Assembly: GCF_963678635.1 (NCBI RefSeq)
Contig: NC_087064.1
Coordinates: forward strand, 56,740,338-56,804,337
Reading direction: 5' to 3'
DNA: 64,000 bases
From: Symsagittifera roscoffensis
Taxonomy: Eukaryota; Xenacoelomorpha; Acoela; Convolutidae
Shown: piece after piece, positions 23,561 through 33,200 of the stretch
Layout of the letters: each line of letters starts with the position of its first letter
Numbering within the stretch: the stretch's first letter is position 1
The notes under the pieces: generated by a model
The model's database searches: none
Told to the model about the DNA's origin: nothing
What the model saw: the letters and a program-made list of their open reading frames with translations, nothing else
Position numbers and translations under genes: made by a program

Positions 23561-24590
23561 CAAATTTCCAAAAACATTTTCATAAACCTTTTTCGATAAA
23601 ATTGACCCAATTTGAGAAATTTGGATCATTAAGTAAACTTTTTATTTCGCTGGGAAATCTGAAAACTAACTTCCATTTTGAACCAAGAATCGATCAACTT
23701 TTTGTGACCTTTACCTTTTTACTGTTTGATAGTGGAGTTTGCCTTCCTATAACACTGAACTAAACTTAAAACGAACTGAACATAAAACGAAATCAAAAGT
23801 CAAACCTCAAACGTCGAATTTGATCCTCAACAATATTTCAGATTTTTCTTGAAAAAAACTAACGAAAAAAATCACGTATATAAGAATATTTTTACTACGT
23901 TCATGACTCTTAAAAAGTAGCCTGCTCGCAAGCTCATTAGAGATATGCCGGAAAAAAAACAAAGAACAAATACATTTTTTATTATTTTTGTAGCCAACTT
24001 CCTGGGTAGCATGAGTGATTTGAAAATGCTCCAAGACAAGTTTACTAATCCTCTGTACAATTAGGCTAGAAGAGACTCTTCGGGAAAATTGGTTTAACAA
24101 AAGAAATATTCAGCCGGATTTATCTCGACAAAGACAAAAGACTTTTCGGTATCGAAAGCACAAATGAAAAAGCTTAGTATGATGACAAACTCGATGTCTG
24201 AAAACTTTTCTTTTAAGTACTTGATTTTTCTCAACAATCACCCATCATAAGCGATAGTTGCTTTTCACCCCTGGAACAAAATATATCTTGAAATCAGTTT
24301 GACTAAATACCTGTCATGGAGTTTGACATCAGTCAAAATTTACAAAATTTAAGAGTTTCTTGGATTGAAACTTTACTGGAGAAGGTCTCTGTGAAAAGTC
24401 ATGGATCAAGCATGCGTTAACATCCTCAACTGAAAAAACTTAAGGCAATTCACTGGTTCACATCGTATTCTTATTCTTTGTCGACTAGACAAACATCGAT
24501 GGCCATTCTTAAAATATCTCAAACATCTATCGAAGTTTGTGCCGTCATTTTGCGACCGAATCTATAAAAGTACCGTAAATCACCGAGTAT

Positions 24591-24625
24591 GGGCCTTCAG
24601 ATCAACTCAGTTCTTATGAAGGCCC
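24591..24625. other. 9-bp stem hairpin GGGCCTTCA/TGAAGGCCC
   Basis: GGGCCTTCA (24591-24599) and TGAAGGCCC (24617-24625) are perfectly complementary around a 17-base loop. No U run follows and no gene is adjacent. It may be part of a small inverted-repeat element. Confidence 0.5.
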
Positions 24626-24660
24626 TTTGCTTTCGTCTATTCGAAAAATTAATTTTAACA

Positions 24661-24683
24661 GATGCGAAGTGGAGCTTCGCATC
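24661..24683. repeat. Palindrome GATGCGAAG/CTTCGCATC of a dispersed family
   Basis: Nine-base arms are separated by TGGAG. Related words occur near 21190 (gaggcgaagctgtgcttcgg), 21636 and 27695 (gcagagcttcgcactgg), so this is a dispersed repeat with an inverted core, possibly the terminus of a foldback element. Confidence 0.5.
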
Positions 24684-25140
24684 ACTTGCGATACCACAAA
24701 AAATAGCATTGCAAGATAGCAAACAGTAAAAGAAAGGAGAGCCACTAGGTCATAAAACAAACAATTTTTCGAAGAACCCACAAATAAAAATAACTCAAAA
24801 AATTGCCTGTAATGATGTTCTATTTGCTGAAAACACGTTCAGAAACACATTCGACGGCGTTTAATGAATATTCAAAAACAATTATCGAGCGACAACAAAA
24901 TTGATTGTTGACATGAAAAACTAAACTATAAATTCTATTCTGAGTTTTTAGAATTCTGAGATGTGGCAACTAAGCCGACAAAACATAAGCAGACAAAAAA
25001 TAGGCCGACAATTTATTTAAAACGGAATTCTTCGAAAAAAAATTGAATATGGAACCTTTGCCGTCCCAGGCGTATTCATTACCTCCAGACTAAGTGTTCC
25101 CGAGTCGCTTCTAAACTTGAATTCGATATGAACCAAGATA

Positions 25141-25839
25141 CAGTCCTGATTTAAATTATCCAAACAATTTGAATTTTTAAAAGCGTTTCTCACAATTTGG
25201 GCTAAGATTAGACAAAAAGTTAAAAGAACAAAAGTTGCTTAGAATTTCATCAGAATTAATATGGTGCAAATTTTTCTCCAAAATTTTCAACCAAAGTTTT
25301 ACCCCAAAAACGGGTCATTTTGTCTTTTTTCAATTACTCAAAAATTACGCTGAAACTACTTTGTTAATTGATGAGAAATATATATCACAATAAGCCTTTT
25401 CAGAGCCCAAAAAGTTCTAGAAGGGTTAAATCTCCAAAAATTTGTGTAAATTGTTTTTAAGGAAAGATTTTGGATTTAATTTAGTAAAAATCACATTTCT
25501 TGACTATCAAGCAAAAATATTTTCTCTTATACAGGTTTTTGGAGATTTAACCCTTCTAGAACTTTGTTGTGCTGTGTAAGAGGCTTCTGGTGATCCCTCA
25601 TCAATTAACAAAATAGTTCCAGCGTAACTTTTGATTAATTCAAAAAAGTCAAATTGACCCATTTTTGGGGTAAAAATTTGGCTGAAAATTTCGGAAAAAA
25701 TTGACCCATATTAATGCTGGTCAAAATCTAAGCAAATTTTGTTCTCTTCACTTTTTTCTAATCTTAACCCAATTTGAGAAAACCGTGTTTGAAAATTCAA
25801 GTTTTGTTCATTTTGTCCGGATAATTTAAATCAGCACTG
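25141..25839. mobile_element. 699-bp foldback MITE with TA target duplication (Tc1/mariner type)
   Basis: The ends are CAGTCCTGATTTAAATT (from 25141) and its imperfect complement ending at 25839, flanked on both sides by TA (25139-25140 and 25840-25841). The inverted arms extend about 300 bp each (about 25141-25440 and 25525-25839), diverged but collinear, for example AGTTCTAGAAGGGTTAAATCTCC against its complement in the centre. The TA duplication and CAGT start are typical of Tc1/mariner-mobilised MITEs. There is no transposase. Arm divergence suggests an old copy. Confidence 0.8.
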
Positions 25840-26136
25840 TACAAGTTGTACAAGTGATTCTGTTAAACAATTTGCTAACCCGAAAGTCTATATTCCGATT
25901 TGATAACGCTTGCTAAACGCAAGCGTAAAAAATTAGTCAACTTTTATTTTAAATTGTGGCGAAAAATGAATTAGTTATACACAATAATAATTATCAAAAA
26001 AAACTATTGTAGTTGTTTTTGGTGCGTCACACACTTTTCTCTTGGTGGTCCAACACCTCAATATCCCCAATTCTAATCTGGGTCTTCACTCTGGACGCCA
26101 AGAGACCTATTACAGATTGAAAACTATCCACGGTGT

Positions 26137-27569
26137 TTATTTCATGTTGAGATTGAAGGATAGCTTGGGTCGACTGTTTTTCTTTCCGAGCACCATGTCT
26201 AGTTCCTTCTGTTTTCGTTCTCGCTCCTCTTGTTCCATTTTCATTCGCTCTTCCGCTATTCTCCGTTGCTCTTCCACCAATCTAAGCTGCTCTTCGGCCT
26301 AAAGTTGCAACATGTAACAATATAAAGCAAAAACAAACAACGATCTGAGTTCCGAGTGTTCATGCAAAATAACTAGATTTCGCCCTAGAGTTACTTCGTT
26401 TTCAAGCAATTCTTTAAGTTTATGAAAATCTCAAACCAGCTATGAACGCTCCTCTGTTAAGTCGCTCCATAATACATTACTTGATATGGTAAATTTTCGA
26501 TCCTATGATTTACGGATCAACCAAATCTGGAACAAAAGCTTTCGGAGTGAACATTCTCGTGTCGCGACGGCCTTAAATAGTTACGATTCGTGAATGCTGA
26601 AGGGCAAGGAAAGTGTTCCGGCATCTGGAAACAAGGAGGAAAGTATTGTCTCTGAAAGCATATCCACCGACACTGAGTTTTCGTTACAGCTTTCGAACAC
26701 AGTAATTAAAGAGGTAAAAATAACGAACGCCTTGCATGTTCAAATAACAGTGACAAGCATAAAAGAACTAAGAATTTCAAGTACCATTTTCTTCTGCTGC
26801 TCCTCAATTTTTTTCTGATTCTCCGCTATAATATTTTCAAGTTCTTCTTGCTTCAGACGTTCTTCTTCCTAAAACAAACAAATCAATTCAGTTTACAGGC
26901 ACACATTTGACTTTCTTCAATTTTCTCTCCATAATCAACAGCGGTTCAAATTTAAAAATCGTTTATTGGCAATCAATGGGATATTTTTCACCTCTATTTT
27001 TCTTCGTTTTTCAGCTTCCAGTATCCTTTTGTGTTCTAGTTCCCGCATCAACTCGTTTTCCATTCGAGCTTTTGCTTCCTCAACTCTTTTCGTAACTTCA
27101 GCTTCAATTTCATCTCTTCTTTTTTCCAGTTCCTCTTCAACTCGAGCGGCAATTCTCTCTTGAATCTTCTTTTGAACTTCTTCTTCGACTAAACGCTCCT
27201 CCATCTCTTTTTGTCTTCTAAAACCAAACTATCATTTTTCTTTGATCAAAAAGTATGCATTTCACACTAACATTGTGGCTTTTTAGTGGTTGAACATTTA
27301 ACCATGGCAACTTACATAAGGCGCAAGCGCTCAAATTCCTTCGACCTCTCCTCGTCGTCCTTTTTAGATTTTTCAGTTATATGCCGCTTCCGATGAACAG
27401 ATCGACCAAATACATCTTTTTCACCACTCGAAGATCTGGATCTTCTTTTCTTTTCCTTAGACTCCTTTGACTTGTGCTTATCGCGCGATCTTGATCTCTT
27501 TCTGTACTTTTTTGACTTCTCTCGACTCACACTTTTATCACGCGATTTTGATCGACTTGATCTAGGCAT
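26137..27569 (-). CDS. arglu1: ARGLU1 homologue (arginine/glutamate-rich splicing cofactor), 4 exons
   Basis: Exons on the minus strand are 27569-27316, 27217-26992, 26868-26785 and 26298-26137 (stop TAA). They total 726 bp, 241 residues, with donors GTAAGT, GTGAAA and GTACTT and acceptors TTTTAG, TTTTAG and CTTTAG, all in phase. The protein begins MPRSSRSKSRDKS with an RS/RK-rich N-terminus (about 1-60), then DVFGRSVHRK (family motif I-F-G-R), a long charged E/R/K helix, and a C-terminal MVLGKKNSRPKLSFNLNMK that matches the family's conserved GK..SRPKLSF tail. ARGLU1 proteins bind Mediator and splicing factors in nuclear speckles and modulate transcription and alternative splicing; the human protein is slightly longer. 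I chose the ATG at 27569 because a splice acceptor lies just before it; an upstream in-frame ATG at 27593 would fall inside the outron. Confidence 0.93.
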
Positions 27570-27574
27570 TTGCT

Positions 27575-27583
27575 CTGAAAAAT
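27575..27583 (-). promoter_or_regulatory. Splice acceptor just before the arglu1 ATG (candidate SL trans-splice site)
   Basis: The minus strand reads ATTTTTCAG followed by AGCAAATG, with the first exonic base at 27574. The acceptor lies five bases upstream of the start codon and I see no convincing upstream exon. That is the usual arrangement of spliced-leader trans-splicing in nematodes. A 5'UTR intron in cis is the alternative. Confidence 0.65.
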
Positions 27584-27710
27584 AAGCACGCAATAAACAT
27601 TTTCACGCAATAAACATTTTCTTCTCGTCTTAATGTTTTTAAATAAAATCTGTCGTCAAATTATCAGGGCTAACTCAGTGGTTGCACAAAGGGGATGCAG
27701 AGCTTCGCAC

Positions 27711-27906
27711 TGGTAACATTCGCCAGTACATATCGACGGAAAAAAAAGCTAGGTTATGAAACGACTGGCTAGCGTCTAAACACAGCTTCATATGCTTTTA
27801 ACCGTCTCTACCAAAGCCACTTCTATGTGTGGTCCTTTAACATCGGTCGACAAAATCATTACTGTTTTGGTGCTATCGGCCAGAACACGCAGATTAGCTT
27901 ATGTAG
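27711..27906 (+). repeat. Old LTR fragment related to the giant element
   Basis: It reads GTAACATTCGCC, then ACATATCGACGG, GACTGGCTAGCGTC, ACCGTCTCTACC and CATCGGTCGACAAAA, in the same order and spacing as the first ~200 bp of the 919-bp LTR (plus-strand reading). It is clearly diverged. It lies between the new 3' LTR and arglu1, so a relative inserted here earlier. Confidence 0.8.
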
Positions 27907-27958
27907 TAGTAGTAGGGTAGGCTTTAGGATTTCTCCATGGGTTTTGAACCCTCGTTTA

Positions 27959-27962
27959 TTTT
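27959..27962. other. Target-site duplication, left copy (TTTT)
   Basis: TTTT directly precedes the LTR end TGTAACATTCG at 27963 and matches TTTT at 52528-52531 after the other LTR. Four bases is within the usual range for Ty3/gypsy. A homopolymer duplication is weaker evidence than a mixed one. Confidence 0.6.
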
Positions 27963-28397
27963 TGTAACATTCGCCCGGAAGATACATATCGACGGATAAC
28001 AAAACTAAGTCTTAAGACGACTGGCTAGCGTCTAAACAGAGCTTTGCATGTTTTTCACCGTCTCTACCAAGCCAGTACTTTTCGGTGGTCTTTCTTACAT
28101 CGGGTCGACAAAAACGTTACTGCTCTCCGGCTTCGACCAGAACGCTCAAATTAACTGAATTACATGCAAAAATAGTGAGCTCATGGCTGGGTCTCAGTAT
28201 CCCCAGACCACGAGGTCACTCCTAAAAACAGGGCTACTACTTATTATATTACTATTGTTTTTGTTCAGTAGATAAAAATCATCATCTCCATCGAAGATGG
28301 ATCAACCCTTTCCCCCACTCCTAGCTTCTCATCCTTATCAAAATGAATCCAGTTGTTAATTAAATTCAATTCAGGACATGACAAGAAGCTAAAAGTT

Positions 28398-28405
28398 TAT
28401 ATAAA
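28398..28405 (-). promoter_or_regulatory. Candidate TATA box in the LTR
   Basis: TATATAAA occurs at 28398-28405 and again in the 5' LTR at 52044-52051. On the minus strand it would place transcription start roughly 450-500 bp into the LTR. The plus strand reads TATATAAAAGG, a slightly better consensus, so antisense or bidirectional initiation is possible. Confidence 0.4.
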
Positions 28406-28530
28406 AGGCTAAAAGTTCCAGTCCCGAAACCCTTCCGGATTCTTGAATCCAGTGAATCAAGCTCCTTAAGTTCAATTTCACACCAATCCGGAAGGCTGGT
28501 TCTCACCCTTCACCGTTGTTGGCAACGGCC

Positions 28531-28562
28531 TTGCAACTATTGTAGCAGCACAATAGTTGCAA
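28531..28562. other. 13-bp LTR hairpin capped by AGCAGC
   Basis: TTGCAACTATTGT (28531-28543) and ACAATAGTTGCAA (28550-28562) pair perfectly around AGCAGC. The identical structure is at 52177-52208 in the 5' LTR. A different stem sequence at the equivalent place in the 55.2-56.1 kb LTR relative also pairs (see Part 2), suggesting the structure is maintained. Confidence 0.75.
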
Positions 28563-28881
28563 CTTGGAACGTTCTCTGCTATTGTAGTTCGTTGTTGTTT
28601 TTCTTTAATCTCGATTTTCGTTCTGTTCGCAATCACAGATAAAGTTGTTCTGTTTTTCACTCGCTTTTTGTTAAAATGGCCATTTCAGCATTTCTCAGAA
28701 AAGTGACGTCATCATTCGAATTTTTGAAATTTTAAAATACTAGAATATTCCAGCCTTCACCGTTTGGCTAAACGTTCCATTAACGCCCTTAGTTCTTAAA
28801 AACCACCAATCCGGAAGGCTTACTGCTAAAATTCCGAATTCTGCAGAGATTGCATTTTTGACATTCTGGTCGAATGTCACA

Positions 28882-28894
28882 TACTCCCCGGACA
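28882..28894 (-). promoter_or_regulatory. Candidate polypurine tract (plus-strand primer site)
   Basis: The minus strand reads TGTCCGGGGAGTA and then the LTR start TGTGACA at 28881. A short purine block (GGGGAG) two bases from the LTR is in the right place for the polypurine tract. It is short for a gypsy element. The same TGTCCGGGGAG motif recurs inside the element at about 39645, 42134, 42200 and 42267. Confidence 0.5.
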
Positions 28895-29700
28895 GTCCGG
28901 TCAATGTCCTCATTGAATCGCGCAATGTTCTAAATGGTTACAGTGTCATCGAACAGAATTTACAAAATGCACGAAATTACTTTTATCTACGTCACATCGA
29001 CTCAATGCAGAATAAAAATGGCATCATACTACATCACTATAGCCTTCAAATTCCTTCATTAATCTGCACATTGAGGATATGACTTAAGATAAAACATTTT
29101 TTCTGACTTCCAGAGTCAATGTCCCGATTAGAACTTTTTCTCCTAGATTTAAAAGGTGTTGGCTTGCAGGACAGTCCTGCCAACCAACAAGCTAAAATTA
29201 TCCTACTATGCTCCTTCCCTTCGGAAATCTTGCTTGTTTATTGTCCTGAATATTAAAACTAAGAAACTTTGTGGTTAGAAGGAACAATGCAACAACCTCC
29301 CTCCTCAAGAAGCTACTCAAGTTTTTCATGTCACCACAAAGTGATCAGTCTTCCTAAGTGATTAAAAACAATCATGCAGGCTGGAATATTTAAATATACT
29401 CTTCCCTCAAGCCTTTCTAAATAAATAATAAGTGAGTGTCTCTAAAGCCACTTCAACTAAAACCAAAATGCAAATTTATAAATGCAACAATTTCAAAACT
29501 CAACTAAATGTTTCAGTTTTCAATTACAACTTGGTTGCTTGGTTTCTCACTTGAGTTTTTCACACACATAAAACAATTCTGAGTTTTAACTTTTCTTCAT
29601 CATCCCTTTGTTCTCTTCTTTTTTCATCGTTTAGAAGTTCTAAAACTTCTAAATTCTTCTAATTTTCTTTCTTGCCGCCTCTTGTTTTCTCGACCATTCG
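28895..29700 (-). other. 3' untranslated region of the giant element
   Basis: About 800 bp between the ORF6 stop and the polypurine tract. No open frame of note. It holds palindromes CCGGACAGTCCGG (28888-28900) and GCAGGACAGTCCTGC (29166-29180), which share the core GGACAGTCC with a third palindrome at 38865-38877. Confidence 0.7.
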
Positions 29701-30174
29701 TCAATGCTCCATTTCCTCCTCCTGTGACGCTGACTCCGCACTCTCGGTTTCCGTGTCTTGTAGCACGTCATTGACTATCCTGACGCTGTTGGAAGCCGTC
29801 CTCCAACACTTCTGCTCTTCCACCCTCTGTTTACAGCAAGGTAGGGGATCCACGTTTGATTCTCTGTTTCTACAGAAGCTGTTGTGGAGACACAACGTCA
29901 CGTTTCTCTCCAAATCTTCTTTCAGCATCTCTGCCTTCTCATTTCCACTACGCTCGCTCGTCCTGGAAATTCTTTTCACAGCGGTGGTCACTGCATTCCG
30001 ATGGGTCACGAAAGCTCGCTTGAAAGCTCCTGCCCCAATGTCCAGCTGATATTCACTGTACACTCTGCCATGTTTCGACATATGCTTCTTGGCATACTCG
30101 TACAACCATGCAGTCTTGTTGGCTCTAAACCATGGCATCAGTCGTCTCCTTGCCCATATCTTTTTCACTTCCAT
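29701..30174 (-). CDS. ORF6, 157-aa protein of unknown function
   Basis: A true ATG at 30174 begins 39 nt after the ORF5 stop, and the frame ends in TGA at 29701. The N-terminal half is strongly basic (KKIWARRR, KRAFVTHRNAVTTAVKRISRTSER), the middle has four cysteines (CLHNSFC and CCKQ), and the C-terminus is acidic (DTETESAESASQEEEMEH). No family is recognised. Charge layout and size would suit a small nucleic-acid-binding accessory protein, which is inference only. It is the last gene of the element, possibly translated by reinitiation after ORF5. It is the shortest and least certain of the six frames. Confidence 0.55.
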   Translation of the reverse strand: MEVKKIWARRRLMPWFRANKTAWLYEYAKKHMSKHGRVYSEYQLDIGAGAFKRAFVTHRNAVTTAVKRISRTSERSGNEKAEMLKEDLERNVTLCLHNSFCRNRESNVDPLPCCKQRVEEQKCWRTASNSVRIVNDVLQDTETESAESASQEEEMEH

Positions 30175-30213
30175 CGGAATGTTCAGAATCTTGCACGTTG
30201 TCTCAAAAAAATC

Positions 30214-33200
30214 TCAATCTTTTAGACAATCCAATTTCTTCAATTGTTCTCGCGTTGGTGCATCCTGTCTATTGTTCTCCTTCACATGAGCTTCCAGCCA
30301 TCGTATCGCCATCATAACTCCCACTATCACTATTGTTATGGGCTGTGATGAATCTGGTAAACCCATGGAGAGCAGCTCTCCAGAGTCCCAGATCAACACC
30401 AAATTACTACGCTTGGGATACCACCAGGTCTGCAGCAAGCAGTGGCAAGGAAACTCGTCATGTGTCAACATGATGCTACTCCAATTGCGTTTTCCTGAAG
30501 CTTCCAGCAATGGTTCCACTTCCATCATCACTCGGTGGATTTCATCATTCTCATCTACTGCATTGTAATCTGTGACAGTTGATCCTCTCTGTTTCTGGTT
30601 TTCAAAGTCACTGAAGTTCCCGCTCACATATCCCATGAACTTCTTTCCTAGTATTGACTCCAACTCCTCTTTGGTTCTCTCTGGAACTGCTGAGAACATC
30701 TTACATAGTAACTCGTAAGACTTTTCAGACATTCTCGCCAATCTCACGCACTTTGGCACTGAGAAAGCTTGATCCACGATCGTTCTTGTACTCTTCACGT
30801 CCACAGCCACGAAATGTACAGGGTATCTGCTCTTGCACATTGGAGCCAACGTTGAACCCACCAAATATCGTGCTCCTGATGGTCTACAATAAGTTTCGCT
30901 GTGTCTGATGTTCATCTCTGTTTCGATTGCTTCCCTCCATTTTCCTATATACTTCTGCTCAGTCTGCAGAACTCCTGGGAATACTTCTACGCTGATGGCT
31001 GTGACCATCTCATGTTTCTGTTCTAGATTCAATAGTGACTCTAAAGAACCAAACATGCTGTAGAATCCTAGTGCTGTCACTAGATTCACATCGGTTCCTC
31101 CATGGCAATCTGCTATCAGTTCCGTTTCCGTTCTTGCTTTCATCACTACATTTCCAAACAATACTGTCAACTGCTTGTGTTGTTTCTCCAGGGTTTTCAC
31201 ACAGTCTAGACTTCCACAAACGTGACCCTCTAGTCCACAGACTTCCGCCAGACAGCTACCAGGTTTGACCCAGTCTTTTGGTCCCCAGCCAGGCAACTCC
31301 ACTCTATCTTCTCCGTTGCTCTTAGAGGCTGTTATCATCACATTATATATGATGTTGAGGTCACGCAGGTTACAGTCCGCATTCAGTTCCCTCTGTATGT
31401 CCTGTGTCGCCCGTAATATTGAGTCAGCGTTGGGACTAGGACACCATGATGGCTTCATCAATTCCCACACTGCCATCAAGCTCGTTCTCAGTAATTCATC
31501 TGAGAATCCCAACCCAAATTCCACTCTCTTGTCGGATTTTGGTATTGAAGGTGCAGTCACCTCTTCTTCCAATACCAATACCAATTTGGCCTGTGGATTG
31601 TTAACGCTCTTAGTCGTCACAATTCTGGACGTCCAGAATCTTAGTAACACCGCCTGCTCATAATCAAAGAAGCAATCGCGTATGTCTTCACTCAGGAAAG
31701 GATTGTATGCTATCCCTATAATCCCGGACACATAGCTATATGACTTCTTCTTGATCGGTCCACAGTATTCACTGGATTTCGGCAATGCTCCCATAGATTC
31801 TTTAGTGAGCCTCAACTCCTTGTTTGAGAATCTCCTGATCTCGTCTATCTTTTTCATGGGTTCCAATTCTTCAGGTTCTTTCATGTTCACCCTCATCGGT
31901 TTACTTTGCTGCATATCCAGCATTGCTAGTAAGAACATGGCTTTCGTTCGCTCATCGCCTTCCCTTAACATTTTAACACAAGTGCTTAATGCAGGTACTG
32001 AGATCTGCTCTATCAGGAATCGAATGAAACAGAGAGCGTCTCTCCGCTTTGCACACGCTACTGCTGCTCCCTCCTGGACTATCAGATCCCTCAGATTCGT
32101 CATAAGGAAAACTTTTTCCTCCTTTGATCTCTTCCTTTCTTCTGAATCAAATTCTTCGCGAGTCAGTCCCATCATGCACCAGGCGATCCTGAGTTGTAAT
32201 TCTGTCCTTACGTAAGGTACTGCCACGAGAGCATGTATTCTTGGCGTAGTCCTCATTTCTTCTTCGAAATACCTCAATACTACTGCTTTCCATGGAAGGC
32301 TCACTAACTGCTCGATCGTCTCCGCCTCTACGTCAGACGACGCCAAAGTTCCATACGCCTTCTGCTTGAGGGTGGTGCCTTGCAACATCATTTCCAGATA
32401 ACCCTCCATGGCTTTTTCGTCTTCCAGGGCCACTACATACCCTCTAGCCGAGTTCCGGTATTCCAACATCTCCATGTATCCACCGGTGGGTTCATCTATC
32501 GACACTGTCTCCGACACTCTTAGTCGGTTGTATTCCACTGGTGTCAGTTGTCCTGCAACACTTCCTTTTCCATGATTCATGGGAGATGGTTTGAAGTCCC
32601 TCATTTTACTCTCTCCACATTGACTGAGTATTTCCATTTCTAAAGTTGCTCCAGTCAGAGTGCGGTCACTCCTTTTGGATTTATAACCGGTTGACTTTAT
32701 CCCTGCCATGAGAATGGGTGGCACCATCGCTATATCAGTTAATATTCTATCTGTGCCGGACAATTGATAATCACCTTGCCCCAAATCCATTTGACTCGCT
32801 TCTTCGACTCGCTTCCTTTTCGCTGAGTTACCAGCTTTCATCGATATTTCTGAATCCACTTTCGTCTTTCCAATTCTCCTCGGCATCACTCTGCTGCCTA
32901 ACTTCATTTTCATCGCATTGATTTTATCAATCACCATTTTTGATCGCATCGTTCCTCTCCTGGTCCTTGACAGGTACACCACCTCTCCTTCATTGTCCTG
33001 CGGTGTCATCTTGATGGGAGAATTCGCTTCACTCTCATCAGTGGCTGAGTCGATCAATAACTCACTCAGTCTCCCTTCACACTCATCAAGCTTGTCAAGT
33101 ACTTCTCTCATCAAGGGTTGATTGAGACCTGTTTTGAGAATGGACTGGGTCCCATAGCTCTGAATCACAGTCCAGACTTCTTCCATGAACGCCACTCTGT

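Larger units (their letters stand above)
27963..28881 (-). repeat. 3' LTR of the giant element (919 bp)
   Basis: On the minus strand it runs from TGTGACATTCG (28881) to CGAATGTTACA (27963), so the termini form an 11-bp inverted repeat with one mismatch. It contains TATATAAA (28398-28405), an 11-bp inverted repeat CCTTCCGGATT/AATCCGGAAGG (28431-28441 and 28485-28495), a 6-bp hairpin (28513-28528) and a 13-bp hairpin (28531-28562). In this orientation the 3' LTR lies upstream of arglu1 and points towards it. Confidence 0.95.

Noticed and set aside
26594-26818. A 74-codon plus-strand frame
   Set aside because: Lies mostly in arglu1 intron 3 and opposite exon 3.
29672-30049. A 125-codon plus-strand frame opposite ORF6
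   Set aside because: ORF6 fits the element's strand and spacing. The plus-strand frame has no independent support.
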